In this document: positions 1 to 7,323 of the stretch, in pieces
How the letters are laid out: every line of letters starts with the position of its first letter
How positions within the stretch are numbered: position 1 is the stretch's first letter
DNA from: Limisphaerales bacterium
GTDB lineage: Bacteria; Verrucomicrobiota; Verrucomicrobiia; Limisphaerales; UBA11358
NCBI GenBank assembly: GCA_027451565.1
Contig: DAIDJC010000008.1
Location: forward strand, 1 to 28,509
Length of the DNA: 28,509 nt
Reading direction: 5' to 3'
Notes under the pieces: model-generated
Database searches by the model: none
What the model was told of the DNA's origin: nothing
What the model saw: only the letters and a program-made list of their open reading frames with translations
Program-made: the position numbers and the translations under genes

Positions 1-14
1 CATGGACTTCCTCC
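1..14 (-). promoter_or_regulatory. Ribosome binding site and start codon of a gene running off the left edge
   Basis: Read on the minus strand, GGAGG (complement of 10-14) stands six bases before an ATG (complement of 1-3). This is one of the best Shine-Dalgarno and start-codon pairs in the window, so a minus-strand gene most likely begins at base 3 and leaves the window. No coding sequence is visible, so nothing can be said about its product. The DNA from 15 to 230, between this start and the end of the small gene upstream, shows no convincing gene. It probably holds the leader or promoter of the departing gene. Confidence 0.55.
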
Positions 15-230
15 AAATGCTCCACAGCCAGGATTTATTTGTGCTTTTATTTTCATTCTGAAATCAAAAATCTTTGAAAACGGACCCAATGCCTATTGAG
101 AATCAGTATGGATTGGAAGCACTTCATCCCCGATCCAGCGATTGAAAAAGGCTGCCACAGGGCATGGGAAGTGGATGCGCAGGCACACCTGACTGGCCCA
201 TCCGTACGGGCTTGAAAATTATCGCATCCA

Positions 231-509
231 TCAAACGTGCCGACAGGATCCGGCCTGGTTTTCTGAATCCCTGCCTAAAAGAAAAAGCCTGGCCTTTTCA
301 TAACTTTTTTTGTGCATGTAATGCAACAAGGCGGGATCCGTGTCCCTGGGCAGGCCACGTGTCAAATCATCCAATTTGGTAAAAAGCGGAAGAAGGTCAG
401 GTTTGGGGCCTGGCGCAGACACCTTACGGACGGCAGAGGAAAGCAATTCCAGCGTCTGAAGCAATTCTTTTTCAAAAGGCGTAATCACAATTTCAATTTC
501 AATGGGCAA
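231..509 (-). CDS. Small hypothetical protein (about 92 aa)
   Basis: I do not recognise a family. The frame encodes a short soluble protein without signal peptide or membrane segment. It is predicted mostly helical, with an acidic N-terminal half and a basic stretch near the end (HKKSYEKARLFLLGR). It follows the Yip1-family gene on the same strand and overlaps its 3' end, which suggests translational coupling. The start is uncertain: there is no in-frame ATG. The candidates are TTG at 563, TTG at 509 and GTG at 488. I chose TTG 509 because it overlaps the upstream stop by only 11 bases and has a purine-rich GGGAATGG before it. The open frame, compact size and operon position support a real gene, but its function is unknown. 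Confidence 0.5.
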   Translation of the reverse strand: MPIEIEIVITPFEKELLQTLELLSSAVRKVSAPGPKPDLLPLFTKLDDLTRGLPRDTDPALLHYMHKKSYEKARLFLLGRDSENQAGSCRHV

Positions 510-1125
510 AAAACCGTGACCATTCCCGCGTGAGCCATGAGTGACTGAAATCAAGATACCCAAGCAGATACATTCCCGTGATGGCCCGTTCCAGCCCGGT
601 GGCTAATAAAAAAATGAAAACGGTGGACAAATAAAGCCCAAAAGCGTGCGTCGGATCCGGTTGCAAAACCCTGGGAATGCCCTGGTACAAAATCCACGTG
701 GAAAGAAGAATTCCCAGAAGCCAGGTTGCCCATGGACTCATTCCCGGAAAGGCGTCCAGAAAATGCATCCACAAAATGGGACCAAACGCATAAGCGGTGA
801 GCCTGAAAGCTTCCACAAACCGATTGCGCTCGTGAAACGTCTGGCTCACCTGCAATACCAGCAGTGCGGAAATCAGGATCGTGAGCAATAAAACAAACGA
901 TTGGCAAATTTCATAAGGAACCATCTGGTCTGCAGGGAAAAGCCGGACCACCTCAAATTTGGGTTGCCACTTTCCCCAGTGCACCAACCCCCACCCTTCG
1001 AGAAACGCTCCAGCCATAATCAATGGCAAAACCTGCAAAACCATGATGGAAAACATACCACGGCCATTCCGCACAACACGATCCCATGCCTGACCGGGAG
1101 CAAAAAGAAAAAAGAAAACGTTCAT
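499..1125 (-). CDS. Yip1-family (DUF1282-like) integral membrane protein
   Basis: This is a 208-residue polytopic membrane protein. Hydrophobic segments lie at about residues 27-47, 74-94, 108-125, 131-148 and 163-183. That gives the five-helix layout of bacterial Yip1/YIF1-type proteins, as does the N-terminal 'FAPGQAWDRV' amphipathic stretch, where the family usually has a P-x-x-A/T-[FW]-xx-[IV] motif. A short PDP loop before the last helix also fits. The molecular role of bacterial members is not established. I start at ATG 1125; a GTG at 1149 would add eight polar residues with no support. It is divergent from the FtsB-like gene, with 86 bases between the two starts. The small hypothetical gene follows it directly. 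Confidence 0.7.
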   Translation of the reverse strand: MNVFFFLFAPGQAWDRVVRNGRGMFSIMVLQVLPLIMAGAFLEGWGLVHWGKWQPKFEVVRLFPADQMVPYEICQSFVLLLTILISALLVLQVSQTFHERNRFVEAFRLTAYAFGPILWMHFLDAFPGMSPWATWLLGILLSTWILYQGIPRVLQPDPTHAFGLYLSTVFIFLLATGLERAITGMYLLGYLDFSHSWLTREWSRFFAH

Positions 1126-1211
1126 TTCAACGTCGCATGATACCCCCACTTTTTGCCAGACGACAACAAAATCCTCGTTTTTTGCGATTCCAAAAGATTA
1201 CACTGAGCGCG

Positions 1212-1523
1212 ATGAAGGTTGATTTGGGAATTTGGGGCAAATTGATTCAATTGGCGCTTTTTTTAGTGGTCATTGCTGTAATGCTTTTGATTACAATGAC
1301 CTATTTACCGTTGATTCATCAAAATGAGAATTACAGGAGAGAGATAGACCAGTTGAACAATGAAATCCAGAAACAGGAGCAAATCAGCCAGCAACTGGAG
1401 AAGGAAATTGATGCGCTGAAAAACGATCCCAACACTGTGGAGAGGCTGGCGCGAGAAAAATTAAGGTACGCCCGACCTGGCGAAACCATTTTTCACTTTC
1501 AAAATGGCGTGACCAATCCTTAA
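1212..1523 (+). CDS. Septum formation initiator, FtsB/DivIC family
   Basis: This is a 103-residue bitopic protein. It has a short N-terminal cytoplasmic tail, one membrane helix at about residues 10-33, then a coiled coil at about 36-72 (YRREIDQLNNEIQKQEQ...). It ends with the family hallmark DPNTVERLAREKLRYARPGE at 72-91. FtsB/DivIC proteins sit in the divisome with FtsL and FtsQ/DivIB and link septal peptidoglycan synthesis to the ring. The length matches E. coli FtsB, which favours ATG 1212. Earlier in-frame ATGs at 1137 and 1086 would add a basic tail, and 1086 would overlap the divergent Yip1 gene. The gene stands alone on this strand. The family is certain; whether it is functionally FtsB or DivIC cannot be decided. 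Confidence 0.85.
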   Translation: MKVDLGIWGKLIQLALFLVVIAVMLLITMTYLPLIHQNENYRREIDQLNNEIQKQEQISQQLEKEIDALKNDPNTVERLAREKLRYARPGETIFHFQNGVTNP

Positions 1524-1560
1524 GTGGAATCAGACCATCGGCGCAATTTTGGACATTTAA

Positions 1561-1593
1561 AAACCGCCTCTGTTTATTGACAGAGGCAGGTTT
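1561..1593. terminator. Hairpin between ftsB-like gene and arabinose operon
   Basis: GCCTCTG (1566-1572) pairs with CAGAGGC (1581-1587) across an eight-base loop. The flanking AAACC and GGTTT extend the stem around a single bulged A. The T-run lies on the minus-strand side (GGTTTTTAAAT), and only TTT follows on the plus strand. It is positioned to end plus-strand transcription from the ftsB-like gene and to back up the stronger minus-strand terminator next to it. Confidence 0.6.
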
Positions 1594-1703
1594 GGGGAAT
1601 CCTTGCAGTGCTGGATAATTTTTAAAAAGACAAGGAAATGTGTTTTGGCAAAAATTCCGCTGAAAAGCCAAACCAGATCATAAAATGATTAAACCTTGGT
1701 TTG

Positions 1704-1735
1704 AAAAAACCCGGCGCCCGCGTTGGGGCGCCGGG
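1704..1735 (-). terminator. Rho-independent terminator of the arabinose operon
   Basis: A perfect ten-base-pair stem, CCCGGCGCCC (1710-1719) with GGGCGCCGGG (1726-1735), encloses a six-base loop. On the minus strand it is followed directly by TTTTTT (complement of 1704-1709). It lies nine bases past the stop of the sugar symporter gene, the last gene of the operon. Confidence 0.92.
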
Positions 1736-1743
1736 CTGGTTTC

Positions 1744-3573
1744 TTACCAGAACTTGATGTAGAAAAGAACCACGCAACCCACCACCACCAGACTCAAGAC
1801 CACGTCGGTGGCATTCCAACTCAGGCGGGTGGCCAGCTTCTCTTCTGGAGTGGCGCCATACCAGGTATATTTAATGGTTTTAGGATCAGGAGCGGGGGTT
1901 AGCAGACTGATCACCACCATAAGCAAGGCGGTTACCACAAAGAGAATTTCACAATAGTAAAGCCAGTGAATATTCCACAGATCGAAAACCAGGCCGTTGT
2001 GATTGGCCCGAATGGCAGCCATGGAGGAGGTAAACTGGGACTGGCTAATGACACCATGATAAACATCCTGTTTCAGCTTGGTGACGGCATCGGTGTCATT
2101 CTTCATAACGAGATCAGCCGCCAGTCGGGCAAAGCCGCCAATCACCCCCACGGAAAACGACCAGAAAGCGGCTGGGGCCGTGGCTCGTTTCCAAAACACA
2201 CCCACACCAAAAAGAACAGCGATGGCGGGAGAGAGATAGCCTTGCACGTTTTGGAGGTATAAATACAGGTTGGTATGAAGGCTTTTGATCACCAACACCC
2301 AGCAAATGCCCAGGAAAACAATGACAGCCGTGGCAATACGCCCCACCACCACCTCGGTTTTTCCGGTGGAGTTGGGATACCATTCCCGATAAAAATCCAT
2401 GGTAAACAAGGTGGCCGAAGCGTTGAATTTGGACCCCAGCGAAGCCATCAAAGCCACGATCATGCCGCAAGCCACAAGGCCGCGCAGCCCATGGGGCAGA
2501 ATCTGGGCCACGAGAGACGTGTAGGCGGCATCACCACTGGTGCTGAAGCCCACCCCGGGGGTTTTGGTAAGGGCGAAAGCGATCATTCCCGGAACGAGAA
2601 AAATAAAAACCGGGGTTAGCTTGAAAAAACCGGCCAGAATGGTTCCGCGCCGCGACTCCTGCTGGTTTTTGCCAGCCAAGACGCGTTGAACAATGTATTG
2701 ATCCGTGCACCAGTACCAGAACCCAATGATGGCTGAGCCGGGCAGGATGGCAGTCCAAGGCCAATCCGGATCATGAATGGAGCGGACCAGGTGGATATTA
2801 TCCCCCACAGCAGCCAAGGTGGCATGCCATCCATTCAGAAGGTTGCCGTGGCCCAGCACGCGCAATCCCATGACAAGAATGCAGACGGACCCAAAAATCA
2901 AGACCGGGGCCTGCAAAACCGCCGTGTACATGATCACGCGCATTCCACCGAAGATTGTGTAAAGGCCCGTGGTAAAGGCCAGGCCCAGTGCGATGGCCCA
3001 GAAAACATCCACTGAATGACCAAAAAGGTTGATATGATCTACGTTCAGTAATGTGCGGATGACCACGTCGCCCGCATAAATGGTGGCCGCAATCTTGGTG
3101 AGGACAAGGCTGGCCATGGTAAGCAGGCTGAGCACTTTGCGCGAGCCCCGGCTGAAGCGAAGCTCCAGGAATTCGGGCATGGTAAAGATTTTCATCCGGT
3201 CATACAGTGGCACAAATGCCCAGCCCAGAATCAATATCCAGTAGGCGTGCATTTCCCAATGGGCCATCGCCATGCCGGTGGCAAAACCTGCACCCGCCAA
3301 CCCCACCAAATGCTCGGAACCGATGTTGGAGGAGAAGATGGATGAACCTATCTGAAGCCAGTTTGCATCCCGTCCGGAAAGAAAATAATCCTTGCCGGAC
3401 TCATTTTTACGACGCATGGAGAACCATACCGTGAGCAACATTCCCAGGGTAAAAATGGCTATGACAACCCCATCGAGGCCGTTGAAGACCGATCCGCCGA
3501 TTCCATTATTTTGGCTGGCGAGTGCCACGGCAGGTGCAGACGCCCCCACCACATTGTTGGTGATTTCGTTCAT
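1744..3573 (-). CDS. Sodium/sugar symporter, SSS (SGLT) family, probable L-arabinose importer
   Basis: This 609-residue protein has about 14 membrane helices and belongs to the solute:sodium symporter family (vSGLT/SGLT). Family landmarks are SSNIGSEHLVGLAG at about 81-94, TMPEFLELRF at 131-140, the GGMR loop at about 210, and the eighth-helix motif ALMASLGSKFNASATLFTMD. That region holds the sodium site in vSGLT and SGLT1. Here the first of the two adjacent Ser positions appears to be Ala and the second is kept. An extra soluble stretch rich in K, Q and S precedes the last helices. The gene is last in the arabinose operon, 27 bases after the mutarotase gene and just before a strong terminator. 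L-arabinose as substrate is inferred from this position only; galactose or xylose cannot be excluded. The start ATG at 3573 is clear. Confidence 0.88.
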   Translation of the reverse strand: MNEITNNVVGASAPAVALASQNNGIGGSVFNGLDGVVIAIFTLGMLLTVWFSMRRKNESGKDYFLSGRDANWLQIGSSIFSSNIGSEHLVGLAGAGFATGMAMAHWEMHAYWILILGWAFVPLYDRMKIFTMPEFLELRFSRGSRKVLSLLTMASLVLTKIAATIYAGDVVIRTLLNVDHINLFGHSVDVFWAIALGLAFTTGLYTIFGGMRVIMYTAVLQAPVLIFGSVCILVMGLRVLGHGNLLNGWHATLAAVGDNIHLVRSIHDPDWPWTAILPGSAIIGFWYWCTDQYIVQRVLAGKNQQESRRGTILAGFFKLTPVFIFLVPGMIAFALTKTPGVGFSTSGDAAYTSLVAQILPHGLRGLVACGMIVALMASLGSKFNASATLFTMDFYREWYPNSTGKTEVVVGRIATAVIVFLGICWVLVIKSLHTNLYLYLQNVQGYLSPAIAVLFGVGVFWKRATAPAAFWSFSVGVIGGFARLAADLVMKNDTDAVTKLKQDVYHGVISQSQFTSSMAAIRANHNGLVFDLWNIHWLYYCEILFVVTALLMVVISLLTPAPDPKTIKYTWYGATPEEKLATRLSWNATDVVLSLVVVGCVVLFYIKFW

Positions 3574-3600
3574 AAAACCAATTTTGATCGAAACTTTGCC

Positions 3601-4749
3601 TTATTCCGTGCCGAACTTGTAAACAATGGTGCTGTGGTAGGTCTGGCCTGGATCAAGTTCCGTGGAGGGAAATCCGGGTTGATTGGGTGAATCCGGATAA
3701 TGCTGTGGCTCCATGCAAAAGGCATCGTGGATTTGGTAAACAGCGCCTGATTTGCCAGTGATGGTGCCATCCAGGAAATTGCCGGCATAAAATTGCAGGC
3801 CTGGCTGGTCGCTCCACACTTCCAATACCCGACCGCTCTTGGGATCCGTCACGCGTGCCATCAAGCCAAACTTGCCAAGCGGCTTGTCAATCACCCAATT
3901 GTGGTCATACCCGGGTCCAAAACGAAGCACGGGATCGGGGTCATTAATGCGGGCGCCAATCGCAGTGGGCTTGCGGAAATCAAACGGGGTGCCCGTCACA
4001 TCTGCCAAATCACCTGTGGGAATCAACCCCTTGCGCACAGTGGTGGTCTGGCTGGAATTGATGTAAACGACTTCCCCGAGAATATCTCCACTGCCCTGGC
4101 CGCCCAGGTTAAAGTAGGAGTGATGGGTCAAGTTCACCACCGTGGGCTTGTCCGTCCTGGCAGTAAACTCCAGCTTGAGTGCATTGTGTTCGGTGAGCGT
4201 GTACACGGCCGTCACTTCCAGATTGCCAGGAAATCCTTCCTCGCCGTCTGGACTGACATAGGTCAGGATCAGCGATGGACCTTCCGAGGTCATCATCGGG
4301 CGAGCTGTCCAAACGTGTTTATCAAAGCCCTTGATGCCCCCGTGCAAAGTATTCACGGTGTCATTTTGCGGCAGCGTATAGGTCTGGCCGTTCAAGACAA
4401 ACTGGCCGTTGCTGATCCTGTTGCCGTACCTTCCGATCAAGGCCCCAAAATAGGGACTCTTCGTCAGGTACCCCTGAAGATTGTCGAAACCCAGGACCAC
4501 ATCCGACATTTTGCCGTTGCGGTCGGGCATGATTAATTTTTGAACAATGCCTCCGTAATTCATGATGTCGGCTTCCGCGCCGTTTTCATTACGAAGAGTG
4601 AAAAGCACAACGGGTTTGCCGTCCGGGCTTTGTCCGAAATCAGATTGAGTGATGGTTCCTTTGGGAGTGTTCATTGTGGAGCAACCTGCCAGGCAAGCCG
4701 CCAGAAGGCCGGCAGAGGTCAAGGCGATGATGTTTATGATGTTTTTCAT
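3601..4749 (-). CDS. galM: Aldose 1-epimerase (mutarotase), predicted lipoprotein
   Basis: This 382-residue GalM-type protein interconverts alpha and beta anomers of free aldoses. The catalytic residues known from Lactococcus GalM have clear counterparts: H136 (NTLHGG), H210 (NLTHHSYFN), D282 (GYDH) and E347 (CMEPQ). The RYGNRI motif at 107-112 is also typical. Unlike the usual cytoplasmic enzyme it starts with a hydrophobic signal peptide and a lipobox, L20-A21-G22-C23. It is therefore predicted to be a lipoprotein with its enzyme domain outside the inner membrane. It lies 16 bases after araD and 27 bases before the symporter gene. It may supply the transporter with the favoured anomer of arabinose released from plant polymers. 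Function is firm, location is a strong prediction, and the sugar is inferred. Confidence 0.92.
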   Translation of the reverse strand: MKNIINIIALTSAGLLAACLAGCSTMNTPKGTITQSDFGQSPDGKPVVLFTLRNENGAEADIMNYGGIVQKLIMPDRNGKMSDVVLGFDNLQGYLTKSPYFGALIGRYGNRISNGQFVLNGQTYTLPQNDTVNTLHGGIKGFDKHVWTARPMMTSEGPSLILTYVSPDGEEGFPGNLEVTAVYTLTEHNALKLEFTARTDKPTVVNLTHHSYFNLGGQGSGDILGEVVYINSSQTTTVRKGLIPTGDLADVTGTPFDFRKPTAIGARINDPDPVLRFGPGYDHNWVIDKPLGKFGLMARVTDPKSGRVLEVWSDQPGLQFYAGNFLDGTITGKSGAVYQIHDAFCMEPQHYPDSPNQPGFPSTELDPGQTYHSTIVYKFGTE

Positions 4750-4765
4750 GGGTGTTGACGGTTGA

Positions 4766-5458
4766 TTATTTTTGGCCGTAATAGGCTTGTGTCCCGTGTT
4801 TTCGGAGGAAATGTTTGCTCAAAAGCGGTCGAGGCATCGGGGGGAGTCCGGGACGAATCCGCAGGGTTTCGCTAGCCAGTTTGGCGACAAACTCCAGGAC
4901 GCCTGCATTATGCACGGCATCTGCCAGGGTGGCACCCCATGTAAAGGGGCCATGACTGGCCACCAGCACGGCTGGATGCTCCAGTGGATCCCTCTTTCTA
5001 AAAGCTTCTACAATCACTTTGCCGGTGTTCAATTCGTAATCGTTTTTGATCTCGGCAGGTTTCATGGCCCGTGTGCAGGGCACCTCACCGTACCAATAAT
5101 CAGCTTGGGTGGTCCCATAACTGGGAAGTGTCCGGCACGCTTGGGCCCAAGCGGTGGCATGCAGGCTGTGGGTGTGCACAACCCCGCCTATGCCCGCAAA
5201 GGAACGATACAAAACCAGGTGCGTGGGCGTGTCCGAACTAGGACGCAACCTGCCATCCATCACCTTGCCATCCGAAAGCCTGACCACAACCATGTCCCTG
5301 GGCTTCATCACGGAATAAGCCACGCCACTGGGCTTGATCACCATCAGGCCCCGCTCTCGGTCAATGGCGCTGGCATTGCCCCAGGTCTCAATCACAAGTC
5401 CCCGCGACACCAGTTCAAGGTTGGCTTCACAAACCAGCTTTTTCAATTGTTCCAACAT
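4766..5458 (-). CDS. araD: L-ribulose-5-phosphate 4-epimerase
   Basis: This 230-residue class II aldolase-fold enzyme converts L-ribulose-5-phosphate to D-xylulose-5-phosphate, the last step of bacterial L-arabinose breakdown. The metal ligands H95, H97 (VHTHS) and H169 (ASHG) are present. So are the catalytic D76 (SSDTPTH), D120 (TQADYW) and a C-terminal tyrosine (AYYGQK), matching D120 and Y229 of E. coli AraD. I chose ATG 5458 (MLEQLKKLVCEANLEL) because it aligns with the E. coli start and gives nearly the same length. ATG 5467 would add three residues. About 166 bases without a gene separate it from araB; I see no hairpin or promoter there that I would trust. Identification is secure. Confidence 0.96.
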   Translation of the reverse strand: MLEQLKKLVCEANLELVSRGLVIETWGNASAIDRERGLMVIKPSGVAYSVMKPRDMVVVRLSDGKVMDGRLRPSSDTPTHLVLYRSFAGIGGVVHTHSLHATAWAQACRTLPSYGTTQADYWYGEVPCTRAMKPAEIKNDYELNTGKVIVEAFRKRDPLEHPAVLVASHGPFTWGATLADAVHNAGVLEFVAKLASETLRIRPGLPPMPRPLLSKHFLRKHGTQAYYGQK

Positions 5459-5624
5459 AAAATGCATGACACATCCGGCATACCGTCCATCACAGCTTCA
5501 AGGAACCAGCCCGGAAACCGGATTCTTTTGCTTTGTAAATGGCAGAATCCATATGGCAACAGGACCGGACCATTCTGGCAATTCAAATTTTTGGCTCGTC
5601 CGCCGCTTGACCCGCACTGAGTCT

Positions 5625-7301
5625 TCAGCGTCTGGCTTTTTCACGAATTTCAATCAGGCTTTTCATGACTCCATGCAGGTTTCCCTTGAATTCGCGTGTG
5701 CCAAAGGCGTCATGCAATTGCCGGTAAATCTTATACAGGTCCTTGTACACGGCATGGGCCGCTGCATTGGGCCGGTAGGTTTTTTCCTTCAAGCCGCTCA
5801 TGCGCCTCTGCGCCCGGGCAAAGTCCGGGTACACGCCCGCCACAACTGCGGCGGCAATGGCGGACCCCAAGGCGCAGGTCTGGGCCGAGCGTGATATTTT
5901 CATGGGTCGCCCCGTGACATCCGCATAAATCTGCATGGTCAATGCGCTTTTCTCGGCAATGCCGCCGCAATTCACCACCGAGGAAATGCGAACCCCGTAA
6001 TCCTCAAAACGATTGATTATTGTCAGGGCGCCAAACGCCGTGGCTTCCACAAGGGCGCGGTAAATTTCCTCCGGCCGGGTGTACAAGGTTTGCCCCACCA
6101 TCAGGCCGGTCAGGCGCTGGTCCACCAAAACGGTTCGGTTGCCGTTGTTCCAGTCCAGAGCCATCAAACCGCTTTCTCCAGGTTTCAAACGGGAAGCGGC
6201 TTCATCCAGGTCCTTGTGCGACCAGGGGGTCTTGCCTCCGGGCTGGATATAATGAACCCACCAATTAAACAAATCACCCACCGCAGACTGACCGGCTTCA
6301 AGTCCGTAAAATCCAGGAATGACACTTCCATTCACAATGCCGCAAAGCCCGGGAACATCCGGGAGAACACGCCGGGTGGGGGTGATGGCAATATCACAGG
6401 TGCTGGTCCCGATGATTTTCACCAAGGTGCCCGGGGCGACGCCGGATCCCACTGCTCCAAGGTGGGCATCAAAGGCTCCCACGGCCACGGGTATACCGGG
6501 TTTCAGGCCGGTTTTTTGAGCCCATTCCTGGGTGAGATGGCCCGCCTTTTGATTCACGGGTTTCACCCTTGGCGTGAGATTGGCGCGCAACTTGGCCAGG
6601 CTGGGATCCAGCTTGGATAAAAAGCCCGCATCTGGATAACCACCCCACGAGGCGCTCCACATGGCCTTGTGGCCGGCAGCGCAGACTCCCGCAGTGAAAA
6701 GATCCGGCTCAAGCGTGCCTGTGAGGGCCGCCGGCACGAAATCCGCCAATTCCATCCACGAGTGGGCGGCCTTGTACACACTGGGCGCACTGCGTTTGCA
6801 TTTCAAAACCTTGCTCCAGAACCATTCACTCGAATAGGTCCCGCCGCATTTGGCCAGGTATTGGGGACGCATTTTTCTAGCAAGGGCGGTGATTTCCTCC
6901 GCCTCAGCCACGGCAGTATGATCCTTCCAGAGCCAGGCCATGGCAGCAGGGTTGGAGGCAAATTGCCTGCGAAACGCCAGTGGTTGACCCTCCTTGTCCA
7001 CGGGCATGGGCGTGCTGCCGGTGGTGTCCACTCCTATCCCAATCACCTGGCAAGCATCAAATCCCCGCTGGCTTTTTGCCGCCACCTTCAAGGCTTCACG
7101 AATGGTCACCTTTGCCCCTTCGAGGTAATCCGCGGGATGTTGACGGGCCAGATTGGGGTCGCGCGATAGAATGACCCCCTGGGTGCCATGGGCATAGGTC
7201 CAGACTGCGGCGGCAATTTCCCTGCCGTCCTCCACATTGACAATCAGGGCTCGAACCGAGTTGGTCCCGTAATCCAAGCCGATGGTGTATTGTGCTTTCA
7301 T
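5625..7301 (-). CDS. araB: Ribulokinase
   Basis: This 558-residue FGGY-family carbohydrate kinase phosphorylates L-ribulose with ATP, the second step of L-arabinose catabolism. The N-terminal phosphate-binding loop LDYGTNSVR (9-17) and GIGVDTTGSTPMP (88-100) are typical of AraB. The catalytic Asp is D278 in GAFDAHLG. The ATP-site motifs GTSTCDI (298-304) and NCGGIAEKS are also present. The length is close to E. coli AraB (566). ATG 7301 is chosen because homology starts at MKAQYTIGLDYG; upstream codons in the same frame encode no conserved sequence and would run into araA. AGGACACC before the ATG is a plausible ribosome binding site. It follows araA by 22 bases, so the two are certainly co-transcribed. 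Confidence 0.96.
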   Translation of the reverse strand: MKAQYTIGLDYGTNSVRALIVNVEDGREIAAAVWTYAHGTQGVILSRDPNLARQHPADYLEGAKVTIREALKVAAKSQRGFDACQVIGIGVDTTGSTPMPVDKEGQPLAFRRQFASNPAAMAWLWKDHTAVAEAEEITALARKMRPQYLAKCGGTYSSEWFWSKVLKCKRSAPSVYKAAHSWMELADFVPAALTGTLEPDLFTAGVCAAGHKAMWSASWGGYPDAGFLSKLDPSLAKLRANLTPRVKPVNQKAGHLTQEWAQKTGLKPGIPVAVGAFDAHLGAVGSGVAPGTLVKIIGTSTCDIAITPTRRVLPDVPGLCGIVNGSVIPGFYGLEAGQSAVGDLFNWWVHYIQPGGKTPWSHKDLDEAASRLKPGESGLMALDWNNGNRTVLVDQRLTGLMVGQTLYTRPEEIYRALVEATAFGALTIINRFEDYGVRISSVVNCGGIAEKSALTMQIYADVTGRPMKISRSAQTCALGSAIAAAVVAGVYPDFARAQRRMSGLKEKTYRPNAAAHAVYKDLYKIYRQLHDAFGTREFKGNLHGVMKSLIEIREKARR

Positions 7302-7323
7302 GGTGTCCTGGTGAAAATGTGGT

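Noticed and set aside
4772..5620. Plus-strand open frame opposite araD
   Set aside because: It is antisense to an intact araD, with composition typical of a shadow frame.
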